Origin: Niallia endozanthoxylica
GTDB taxonomy: Bacteria; Bacillota; Bacilli; Bacillales; Cytobacillaceae
DNA length: 64,000 nucleotides
Reading direction: 5' to 3'
Assembly (NCBI RefSeq): GCF_008710145.1
Contig: NZ_VYKL01000039.1
Coordinates: 1 to 64,000 of the forward strand
Shown one piece after another: positions 51,122-58,612 of this stretch. A program made the translations under genes and the position numbers. How positions within the stretch are numbered: the stretch's first letter is position 1; each line of letters starts with the position of its first letter. Below the pieces are notes generated by a model, which did no database searches, was not told where the DNA came from, and worked only from the letters and a program-made list of their open reading frames with translations.

Positions 51122-51871
51122 TTATTGAACAGGCGCTACTTCAAGCTGTACAGCAGCTTCATCCGGACTTTCTGGTGCAGCAGGTGCTTCAGCCGGAGCT
51201 GCCGGTTGTTCGATTACAGCAGGCGGCTGTTGTTCCGCTGCAGGTTCTAATGCATCTTCTTTTCCTACATTTGCTTTTAGAATTCGTACCTTATCAGCAT
51301 AGTTTTGTACATGAATTAACTTGGCTGCATCATCAATACTTAGTTCAAGACCAGCGCCAGCAAAATCCTCTGCTTTTTTTCCTTTTGCCCACGCTACCGG
51401 TACATCTCTCATGAAGATTTCCGTTTTGGGCTGTCCATTATTTTCAGTAGAAACAATAATATCAACCCGATCTAAGGCAGAAACTACTTGATCAAATTCA
51501 ACTTTTTCAGAAGGATATATAACTACTAAACGATTATTTTCATTCCGTAAGCCTGATAATGGCTTCAGCATATTCTTTGTAATAATCTCGTCTTCCGCTA
51601 ACGGTACAACTGAAACGTTATTAATAAGTTTTTCTTTTTCTGTAATATGTGCATCATTCAAGAATTTATTGGGAATCTCCATCGTCGTTATCTGGTTCTC
51701 CTGAATGAGTGTTCTTGCAGGAATCTCTCCCTTCGCAACATAGATTTTCGTCATTCCGCCTAATTCAGCATTCAGATCCTTTACCTTTTGAAATACTAAA
51801 AACCCTGCCGCTGCTGCTAAAAGAAAGGCAAGAATTAAAAATATGGCCGCTCTTCTTTTTGACTCTAACAT
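51122..51871 (-). CDS. cpaB: CpaB/RcpC-like SAF-domain protein
   Basis: 249 residues with an N-terminal membrane helix (AAIFLILAFLLAAAAGFLVF), a SAF domain (about 40-110, VAKGEIPARTLIQENQI then DEIITKNMLKPL) and an RcpC-type region. It ends in a Pro/Ala/Glu-rich tail from about 205 (APAEAPAAPESPDEAA). CpaB-type proteins act at the extracytoplasmic side of Tad machines and may bind cell wall sugars via SAF. First gene of the operon. Start ATG with AGGAGAG. Confidence 0.83.
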   Translation of the reverse strand: MLESKRRAAIFLILAFLLAAAAGFLVFQKVKDLNAELGGMTKIYVAKGEIPARTLIQENQITTMEIPNKFLNDAHITEKEKLINNVSVVPLAEDEIITKNMLKPLSGLRNENNRLVVIYPSEKVEFDQVVSALDRVDIIVSTENNGQPKTEIFMRDVPVAWAKGKKAEDFAGAGLELSIDDAAKLIHVQNYADKVRILKANVGKEDALEPAAEQQPPAVIEQPAAPAEAPAAPESPDEAAVQLEVAPVQ

Positions 51872-52331
51872 CCTGTATCTTCTCTCCTAAGGTAGTTATT
51901 TAGTTTGAACGGTACTGCTCGTATATAATTTGCGTTTAAATATCCTTAATATTGAATACGCTATTGCAAAATACATTTTCACTATATTTATAGTGCTAAC
52001 TTATTTATATCTAACACTCGCCTAAGCTCTTAGTCAAATTCCCTTAAAAGGCAGCATAAAACATTCTAATCCTTTTTTCATACAAAACCTTTAAATCAAG
52101 ATATTTATCTAGGCATAAAGAATGGTATCTTTATAGGAATAAACTATTTTATTTAAAAAATATTTTTTGTATGCTAGTGAGATTTTTTATAATATTTAAA
52201 AATTATAGTAAAATATCACTGTTTTTATACAAAGAGCAGTATGGAAGGGAATAAAATAACATTTATTTGGATTATTTTTGAATTTATACCAAAATAACGG
52301 TTATTAAATAAAATAAAACCTTCCATCCCTC
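51872..52331. promoter_or_regulatory. control region upstream of the Tad operon
   Basis: About 460 bp of AT-rich DNA. A perfect palindrome CACTATATTTATAGTG lies at 51980-51995, about 110 bases before cpaB, and includes a possible minus-strand -10. No convincing -35 is seen, so the promoter is not fixed. Nothing else is recognisable. Confidence 0.35.
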
Positions 52332-52715
52332 CTTCTCATGGGCATTATCACCCTCTCTTAATGACTAGTTCTCTTCCTACTCCCTTCTCACGGGCACTAT
52401 CCCCCTCTCTTAGTGACCAGTTCCCTTCCTACTCCCTTCTCACGGGCATCATCCCCCTTTCTTAGTGACCAGCTCCCTTCCTAATCCCTTCTTACGGGCA
52501 TTATCCCCCTTTCTTAGCGACCAGTTCTCTTCCTACTCCCTTCTCACGGGCACTATCCCCCTCTCTTAGCGACCAGTTCCCTTCCTACTCCCCTCCCGCG
52601 GGCACTATCACCCTTTCTTAATGACCAATGCCCTGCCAACTCCCTTCTCACGGGCACTATCACCCTCTCTTAGTGACCAATTCTCTTCCAACTCCCCTCT
52701 CGCGGGCACTATCAA
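52332..52715. repeat. 52-bp tandem repeat, 7.4 copies
   Basis: Exact period of 52 bases with unit starts at 52332, 52384, 52436, 52488, 52540, 52592, 52644 and 52696, no insertions or deletions, the last copy partial. Each unit has CACGGGCACTATC, then a pyrimidine run CCCCTCTCT, then TAGTGACCAG. The CACTA/TAGTG parts can pair as a small hairpin. It is pyrimidine- and GC-rich in AT-rich surroundings. A period not divisible by 3 argues against coding. It lies between the Tad control region and the 52831 lipoprotein gene. Confidence 0.9.
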
Positions 52716-52743
52716 ATCTTTCCTTTTAAAAATCTAAATAAAA

Positions 52744-52781
52744 AGGCCCCTCAAGCTGTTCAGTGAACACTTGAGAAGCCT
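52744..52781 (-). terminator. terminator of the 52831 lipoprotein gene
   Basis: Stem AGGCTTCTCAAG/CTTGAGGGGCCT on the minus strand followed by TTTTTATTT, about 50 bases after the stop. Confidence 0.82.
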
Positions 52782-52830
52782 CATCAACTATGTCTTCCCT
52801 CACATCGAAGGCGAAAATTAACCTATTATT

Positions 52831-54084
52831 CTATTCCCTTGGTAATTCAAATGTAACAGTGTAGCCTTTTGCAAGGTCTTGGTTATCCATGCTGCGAAGC
52901 GGTCCAAGCTCAAGGTCAAACTTCTTATAGATACCAAACTCATCTTTGCGAAGTAAAAAGACAATCATTTTTTCGCCTTTTTCGCCAGGCTTAATTTCAT
53001 CTACGCCATCTGGCTCCAACTGGCCAGTTGATAGATAGGTCGCTCTTGTATCATCAACAATTAACTTTCCAGAGGTCCAGTATGCACTTAAAGACTCTTG
53101 TGATGTATTGTCAATAATTAAATTCATTGTAATCGCCACAATACCGCTGTCACCAAAATCAGCGAAAGCTTCTTTATAGGCTTCTGTAGGAATAACCTCT
53201 GTATATTGGATTCCGTCAAGCGTAATATTTACATCACCAAGCACTTGTGTTTGACCAATATCTTTTCTCTCAAAAATCATCTTTTTCTCGGCCATATCCC
53301 GCAGCAATAATTCGTCCTGATAAAAGTCAGGCTGACTTGCTAATTTACCCTTTTGGTCATCATTATAAATAAAATCAAAGACAGCATCGCCTTTAAATGA
53401 ACCTTTGAATGAGTCATTATCAGCTACTCCGCCTTCAATGACAAACTTTGGATTGACTGTTGCTAATGACTGATACTCTTCATTTGTAAGAGCAAAAGTA
53501 ACAAAGCCGGTTACCTTTTCGCCAGCAGCATATTTGCCAGGATCGGTTTCCTTTTTAGAAAAAACCGTCTCTTCATCTTTCACGAATAATCTTGATTGAG
53601 ATGGGAAGATTCCAAATTCATTTGCTACTTCAATATTCATGATAGAAGTATAATACATTGGCTTATCTGTCGTGTTATCGATTGTAACCTTTGCCGTAAT
53701 GATGTAACCCTCTTGCTGTTCATCAAATACATACGTGTAATCTTTATGGATATCTTTTAAACTAACAATCTGGTATTCGTCGACAGATACCTTGAAGCCG
53801 TTCATATCATGTATGTAGTTTGGTTCTTTGTTTGTGTACACGACTTCAACTGTTCCTTCTGACTCCTCAGCGATAAATGGATTCAACACCCCGCCGCTAT
53901 CCTTTGCAGATTCCTTTTTGTCAGATTCATTCTTTTTCTCTTCTTGATCAGCCTTTTCGGTTGTTTCCGTTTTTGCTGGTTCTTCCTCTGTCGTTGAAGC
54001 TTTTTCATCATTGCCGCCACATGCAGCTAAAAGCAGCGATGAGGAAATCACAATAGTCCAAAATAAATTCTTACTCTTCAACAT
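52831..54084 (-). CDS. DUF5068/DUF4352-like lipoprotein
   Basis: 417 residues. Lipoprotein signal peptide with LLLAACGG (cysteine near 22), then a charged linker (about 25-65) rich in Glu and Lys. Two beta-rich Ig-like halves follow: the first with YIITAKVTIDNTTDKPMYY near 125, the second with VAITMNLIIDNTSQESLSAY near 300. The repeated pattern (V-T-I-D-N-T) is that of DUF4352-type telokin-like lipoproteins of Bacillus. Membrane-anchored outside the cell; function unknown. Start ATG with AAGGGGAGG. Confidence 0.75.
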   Translation of the reverse strand: MLKSKNLFWTIVISSSLLLAACGGNDEKASTTEEEPAKTETTEKADQEEKKNESDKKESAKDSGGVLNPFIAEESEGTVEVVYTNKEPNYIHDMNGFKVSVDEYQIVSLKDIHKDYTYVFDEQQEGYIITAKVTIDNTTDKPMYYTSIMNIEVANEFGIFPSQSRLFVKDEETVFSKKETDPGKYAAGEKVTGFVTFALTNEEYQSLATVNPKFVIEGGVADNDSFKGSFKGDAVFDFIYNDDQKGKLASQPDFYQDELLLRDMAEKKMIFERKDIGQTQVLGDVNITLDGIQYTEVIPTEAYKEAFADFGDSGIVAITMNLIIDNTSQESLSAYWTSGKLIVDDTRATYLSTGQLEPDGVDEIKPGEKGEKMIVFLLRKDEFGIYKKFDLELGPLRSMDNQDLAKGYTVTFELPRE

Positions 54085-54575
54085 ATTTCTACTGCCTCCC
54101 CTTGAAATTGTTTGTCTCTAATGATGTTAATAGATCCAGTAAGGAATAAGAATCATTCCCTAAAAACTCTCACTACATAATGACAAAATTCACCATATAA
54201 ATCAATTGATCTAATTGGCTCTATCTTATTTTCTACTCATCAAATAGTTATTATGGCCCTCATTCGACAAAATCAGACGTTTGTTTTATTCACCTGATGA
54301 TAGTCCTATTTGCACACTAACTAACCAATATTTGTTTGAGAGGACTATGAGCCAAAATCTCACCATTTCCCTAACGATTCGTTACACCAAGCGTTGACTA
54401 ATTAATAGCAAGAGGCTGTTATAGGTATAAATATTCATTTTTAGAAAATGACTATTTAATATGCCTTTATTCATGAGGTAAAAGAGACTCGAGCCCGTTC
54501 TCTTGCATTTAGAAGGAATAAAATTTTATAGTGGATGCATTAAGTTTTTACATAACTAAATGAGGGATTAACAAG
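54085..54575. other. divergent intergenic region
   Basis: AT-rich space between the minus-strand lipoprotein gene and the plus-strand PucR-type gene. I see a GAGGGATTAACAAG ribosome site before 54576 but no convincing promoter hexamers, hairpin or repeat. Confidence 0.5.
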
Positions 54576-55481
54576 ATGCTAAAAAAACTCCAGACCTACT
54601 TTCCAACTGCCATTGCAACAGATGTGTCACCTTCTTTAGAGAGGAACGATCTTTATTGGTTTAAAGATGATGGAAACAAACCCTTTTGGCTTGGGGTACC
54701 CAAATCCGAAATAAGTGATGGTCAACTAGAACTATTAAGCACACTATACGAAATCGTTTCCCTTGATCACTCAGTAAGTTTAATCGGATCAGCAAAGGAA
54801 TGGCATTCCTTTCTCTTTAATGAAGATAAACCCCCAACTAATTTAAAAACGAATATCCGATTCATTCAGTTTCAAATTAATACCATTGATCAAAACATTA
54901 AAGATTTAGAAATGGCTATCAAGGAGTTTTTCCATAAATGTTTAGCCTTTATATGGTTGGATGAATCTAATGGAATCGTTATAGAAGAAAAAACGGAGAT
55001 GGCCTATAGTGAAGATGATTTTCAATCCATTTCTGTTACTCTTGAAAGTGATTTTTATATTAAATCATTCTTTTATATTGGGAAATTTCGCAATGGAACG
55101 AGAAAGCTAAGAGAAGACTTTTTCCTTGAAAGAGAGCTCTTTCTTGAAGCAATAAAACATCTATCTACAGAACGAATCTTTTCGTTCGAAAAAATCTTCC
55201 CGACCATATTAGCCGCCAATCTGCCAAAAGCAGCTAGTGAGCTGCTTTATACTGATATCATTCATATTTTAAAAGAAGACACTGAATTAAGGGATACCAT
55301 GAAAGTATTTCTCGAACATAACTCAAATACTTCTCTTGCTGCAAAAAAGCTGTTTATCCATCGGAATACATTGCAGTATCGCCTGAATCGTTTTTCTGAA
55401 AAAACAAATATCGATTTAAAAGAAATTAACAGTGTTCTTACCGTTTACATTGCCTGTCTGCTAGCCAAAAATAAGGGCTAA
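54576..55481 (+). CDS. PucR/CdaR-type helix-turn-helix regulator
   Basis: 301 residues. The last 70 residues form the PucR C-terminal HTH: DTMKVFLEHNSNTSLAAKKL then FIHRNTLQYRLNRF. The N-terminal three quarters are not recognised. In B. subtilis a similar gene (yxkF) lies beside msmX, as here, so it probably controls a carbohydrate function. Start ATG with GAGGG. Confidence 0.82.
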   Translation: MLKKLQTYFPTAIATDVSPSLERNDLYWFKDDGNKPFWLGVPKSEISDGQLELLSTLYEIVSLDHSVSLIGSAKEWHSFLFNEDKPPTNLKTNIRFIQFQINTIDQNIKDLEMAIKEFFHKCLAFIWLDESNGIVIEEKTEMAYSEDDFQSISVTLESDFYIKSFFYIGKFRNGTRKLREDFFLERELFLEAIKHLSTERIFSFEKIFPTILAANLPKAASELLYTDIIHILKEDTELRDTMKVFLEHNSNTSLAAKKLFIHRNTLQYRLNRFSEKTNIDLKEINSVLTVYIACLLAKNKG

Positions 55482-55563
55482 TGTTCACTGTGCATAAAAA
55501 ACGAACAAATAATTTTGTTCATTTTGCCCATGCCTAAATAACTGATAGCTGGTAAATTATCAT

Positions 55564-55577
55564 TGTAAACCCTTACA
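55564..55577 (+). promoter_or_regulatory. cre-like palindrome before msmX
   Basis: TGTAAACCCTTACA matches the CcpA cre consensus at all positions but one (C instead of the central G). It lies 17 bases ahead of the msmX start, right before AGGAGG. A related TGTAAGCCCTTACT precedes the xylanase gene. Confidence 0.45.
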
Positions 55578-55593
55578 TTTAGGAGGATGCAAA

Positions 55594-56697
55594 ATGGCAG
55601 AATTAAAATTAAATCATATATATAAAATTTACGATGATAAAGTAACAGCAGTAAACGACTTCAACCTTCATATTCAAGATAAAGAATTCATTGTGTTTGT
55701 TGGCCCTTCCGGATGTGGAAAGTCTACTACTCTCCGCATGATTGCCGGCCTTGAGGAAATTTCCAAAGGAGATTTCTACATTGATAATCAACGCGTGAAC
55801 GATTTGGCTCCGAAGGATCGCGATATCGCAATGGTGTTCCAGAACTACGCTCTTTATCCGCACATGACGGTTTATGATAATATGGCCTTTGGACTAAAGC
55901 TTCGTAAATTCTCAAAGGAAGAAATTGACCGCCGTGTGACGGAAGCAGCAAAAATATTAGGGCTTGAGCAATACTTAAAGCGTAAGCCAAAAGCACTTTC
56001 TGGAGGTCAGCGCCAGCGTGTAGCGTTAGGCCGTGCAATTGTACGTGATGCTAAAGTTTTCTTGATGGACGAGCCTTTATCAAACCTTGATGCCAAGCTT
56101 CGTGTGCAAATGCGTACAGAAATTATCAAACTTCACCGCCGTTTGAATACAACAACGATTTATGTAACGCATGACCAAACAGAGGCAATGACGATGGCAA
56201 CTCGCCTTGTCGTTATGAAGGATGGTGTAATCCAGCAAGTGGGCTCACCGAAGGAAGTTTATGAAAAACCAGAAAACATTTTTGTCGGCGGCTTTATTGG
56301 TTCTCCTGCCATGAACTTCTTTAATGGAAAAGTTGAAAATGGAAAATTTGTGATTGGACATATATCTATTGCAATTCCTGAAGGAAAAATGAAGGTACTT
56401 CGTGAGGAAGGTTATGTTGGAAAAGAAGTCGTTCTAGGCATCCGCCCAGAAGATTTCCATGATGAACAGATCTTTATTGACACGTACAAAGATTCTAAGA
56501 TTACGATTAATGTAGAAGTATCAGAGTTAACAGGGGCAGAAACAATGATTTACTCTTCACTAGAAGGCCAACCTCTTGTTGCCCGTATTGATTCGCGCGG
56601 ACATATCCCAGCAGGAAGCAAAATTGAACTAGCCCTTGACATGAACAAACTACATTTCTTTGACAAAGAAACAGAAAAAAGAATTCGCACAGAGTAA
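55594..56697 (+). CDS. msmX: MsmX/UgpC-type carbohydrate ABC transporter ATPase
   Basis: 367-residue ATP-binding subunit shared by several sugar ABC importers. Walker A GPSGCGKSTTLR near 37, Q-loop MVFQNYALYPHMTVYDN, signature LSGGQRQRVALGRA near 134, Walker B VFLMDEPLSNLDAKLR and H-loop YVTHDQTEAM. A C-terminal TOBE/OB regulatory domain follows. It can energise the binding-protein/permease set at 61248-64000, which has no ATPase gene of its own in view. Start ATG with AGGAGG. Confidence 0.9.
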   Translation: MAELKLNHIYKIYDDKVTAVNDFNLHIQDKEFIVFVGPSGCGKSTTLRMIAGLEEISKGDFYIDNQRVNDLAPKDRDIAMVFQNYALYPHMTVYDNMAFGLKLRKFSKEEIDRRVTEAAKILGLEQYLKRKPKALSGGQRQRVALGRAIVRDAKVFLMDEPLSNLDAKLRVQMRTEIIKLHRRLNTTTIYVTHDQTEAMTMATRLVVMKDGVIQQVGSPKEVYEKPENIFVGGFIGSPAMNFFNGKVENGKFVIGHISIAIPEGKMKVLREEGYVGKEVVLGIRPEDFHDEQIFIDTYKDSKITINVEVSELTGAETMIYSSLEGQPLVARIDSRGHIPAGSKIELALDMNKLHFFDKETEKRIRTE

Positions 56698-56737
56698 AAC
56701 AAACAGTAGACTTTTTGTCTGATGGATATAAATGTTG

Positions 56738-56791
56738 AAAAAGGACTGTTCCAAGTAAATGTGCTAGGCACTTTATGGGACAGTCCTTTTT
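56738..56791 (+). terminator. msmX terminator within a dispersed hairpin sequence
   Basis: Arms AAAAAGGACTGTTCC and GGGACAGTCCTTTTT with a 24-base loop containing TGCTAGGCA. The loop-side text CCAAGTAAATGT resembles the element at 36465. Works as a plus-strand terminator about 40 bases after msmX. Confidence 0.8.
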
Positions 56792-56798
56792 GTCTAAT

Positions 56799-56983
56799 CA
56801 AATTCGCCCCGTCGAATTTGCGTCCGGATTTTTATCGAGCTCGCTCGATAAATTACCTTTAAAAAATCCGTGACATCCGCCGGAGGCTTAACTTTATTCA
56901 GCTGGGGTTTGACCCCCACTGAATCGAAGAGCAACTTGCATTCATCCCCCACTTGTAGAAGTGGAGGACTTCTGCTGAATGAA
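56799..56983. repeat. structured intergenic element with serial hairpins
   Basis: Four inverted repeats in a row: CAAATTCG/CGAATTTG (56799-56820); TTTATCGAGC/GCTCGATAAA (56831-56852) inside GGATTTTT/AAAAAATCC; ATTCAG and GGGG/CCCC and CTGAAT (56896-56924); and CATTCA...CCACTT/AAGTGG...TGAATG (56939-56981). No credible gene. I recall similar blocks scattered in Bacillus genomes but cannot name the family. Confidence 0.55.
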
Positions 56984-57010
56984 GTTAAAAAAACAACAAA
57001 GGTCCATAAA

Positions 57011-57042
57011 AAGAAACCAAGTCGAATAGACCTGGTTTCTTC
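57011..57042 (-). terminator. xylanase gene terminator
   Basis: Stem AGAAACCAGGTC/GACTTGGTTTCT on the minus strand followed by TTTTTATGG, 16 bases after the stop. Confidence 0.85.
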
Positions 57043-57057
57043 ATAAATCACTTTATC

Positions 57058-58212
57058 TTATTCTTCATCAATAATTGCCCAATAAGATGGTTTAACGTTG
57101 TAGTCGTTATCGAAGACAAATGGTGCGTCTACGCCTATACCATCATTGTATTGTTCAGCACGGTCATTTAGCCATGTATGGTTATCGGCGACACCCCAAA
57201 ATGTTACACTGCTGATTTTATCTCCTAATTTCTCATATAACTTAAATAATTGATCATAACGATCGGCCTGACGTTCAAATTCACTTGCTGGAATATTACC
57301 ATAAGTTGGATACGCAGGTTTTGGCGGCCAGCCGTAAAGACTAACATCCAGCTCGGTAATTTGGTTGTCTAAGCCAAGGTCTGCAAACATGTTAATCGTT
57401 TTCTCAATTTCATCTATAGAAGGCCAGCCGATTTGGATGTGAGATTGATGTCCCACTCCATCAATAGGAACTCCCTCTTCTACTAATTCTTTGACCAGCT
57501 TATATAAGGTTTCTCTTTTTGGATCTATTTCCGTGTTGTAGTCATTAATATAAAGCTTTGCGTCTTTTCCTGCATAACGGTCTGCTGTTTCAAAAGCGAC
57601 CTTGATATAATCAGTACCTGTGATTTGATACCAAGGTGAATTACGTAATTCCCCATTATCATCTACTACCTCATTGACTACATCCCAAGAGCTAATATCA
57701 TTTTTATATCGCTTAACGATTGTTTTAATATGAGTTTCAAGACGTTTTAGTAAAAGTTTCTTGTTCTTTTCTTGTTTTTTTGGATCTGTTTCTTCAACCA
57801 TTGGGTTTCCGTCTTTATCCATAAAGAACCAATCTGGTACTTGGCTGTGCCAAATAAGGGTATGGCCACGCAGCTTCATATTGTTTTCTTTGGCAAATTT
57901 AACGATTTTATCCGCTTCTTCGAAATTAAATTTTCCTTCCTCAGGGTGGATATTAATCGGTTTCATAACATTCTCAGCAACTAGGCTGTTAAAATGACGC
58001 TTTAAGACTTCAGCATCTTTCCCTTCAAACATGTAAGGTTCAACAGCTGCCCCTATATCGAATAGTTTCGCATATCTCTCATCAAGCTCAACCGGCGCAT
58101 TTAATGCACTAACCGGTTCATTTTCCGCTGCGGATACACTAGACAGTCCAGTAGGTAATAAAAGTGCTAAAGCTAATCCAGAAACAAGTGGTTTACGTAA
58201 TACTTTAAGCAT
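57058..58212 (-). CDS. secreted endo-1,4-beta-xylanase, GH10
   Basis: 384 residues with a signal peptide (about 1-28, ending SVSAAE) and a single GH10 catalytic barrel. GH10 hallmarks: LVAENVMKPINIHPEEG near 72, LRGHTLIWHSQVPDWF near 115, acid/base glutamate in WDVVNEVVDD near 178, GVGHQSHIQIG near 255, nucleophile glutamate in ITELDVSLYGWP near 287 and VTFWGVADNHTWLN near 345. It cuts xylan outside the cell; the ABC transporter nearby could import the products. Expression may be under catabolite control (cre-like site upstream). No carbohydrate-binding module. Confidence 0.93.
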   Translation of the reverse strand: MLKVLRKPLVSGLALALLLPTGLSSVSAAENEPVSALNAPVELDERYAKLFDIGAAVEPYMFEGKDAEVLKRHFNSLVAENVMKPINIHPEEGKFNFEEADKIVKFAKENNMKLRGHTLIWHSQVPDWFFMDKDGNPMVEETDPKKQEKNKKLLLKRLETHIKTIVKRYKNDISSWDVVNEVVDDNGELRNSPWYQITGTDYIKVAFETADRYAGKDAKLYINDYNTEIDPKRETLYKLVKELVEEGVPIDGVGHQSHIQIGWPSIDEIEKTINMFADLGLDNQITELDVSLYGWPPKPAYPTYGNIPASEFERQADRYDQLFKLYEKLGDKISSVTFWGVADNHTWLNDRAEQYNDGIGVDAPFVFDNDYNVKPSYWAIIDEE

Positions 58213-58612
58213 GATTTCTTCTCTCCTTATTTTTCAAAGTATTTTAGTAGTTTTTTAGCTGCTGAAAAAACTTTAACTTTCCCCCCTCTTTAATCATCTT
58301 CTCGTCAAAGAATAAAAAAGTAAGGGCTTACATATAGAGTAATAAAAACTTGAACCGGATGTTTGTCCTGACGTAACCCGATTATAACAGCTCTTTTCTT
58401 GGTTTATCTACTAAATAAACTAACTTTTTAGACTTTTCACAAAAATAATAAAATATAACCAGATTTATTCTCCTATTTATTATTAATATCAGGGTATAAT
58501 TAATCATTCACATCGGAAAATAGTCATGTATTTGTAAAATAGGACAGGTTTTTATCAAACATTGTATAATTAATAAATAAAGTTTATCTTTACAAGGAAA
58601 GGCGAACAATTG
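58213..58612. promoter_or_regulatory. divergent control region, xylanase and two-component system
   Basis: For the xylanase (minus) a cre-like TGTAAGCCCTTACT lies at 58319-58332. For the plus-strand sensor gene two TATAAT boxes are present (58495-58500 and 58565-58570), the second with AGGACA 18 bases before it. No hairpins found. Confidence 0.45.

Noticed and set aside
52332..52715. CRISPR array
   Set aside because: The 52-bp units are contiguous and similar along their whole length; there are no unique spacers between short direct repeats and no cas genes nearby.
56550..57051. Minus-strand ORFs spanning the msmX end and the hairpin element
   Set aside because: They cross a coding 3' end, a terminator and a structured repeat, and show no protein-like composition or ribosome sites.
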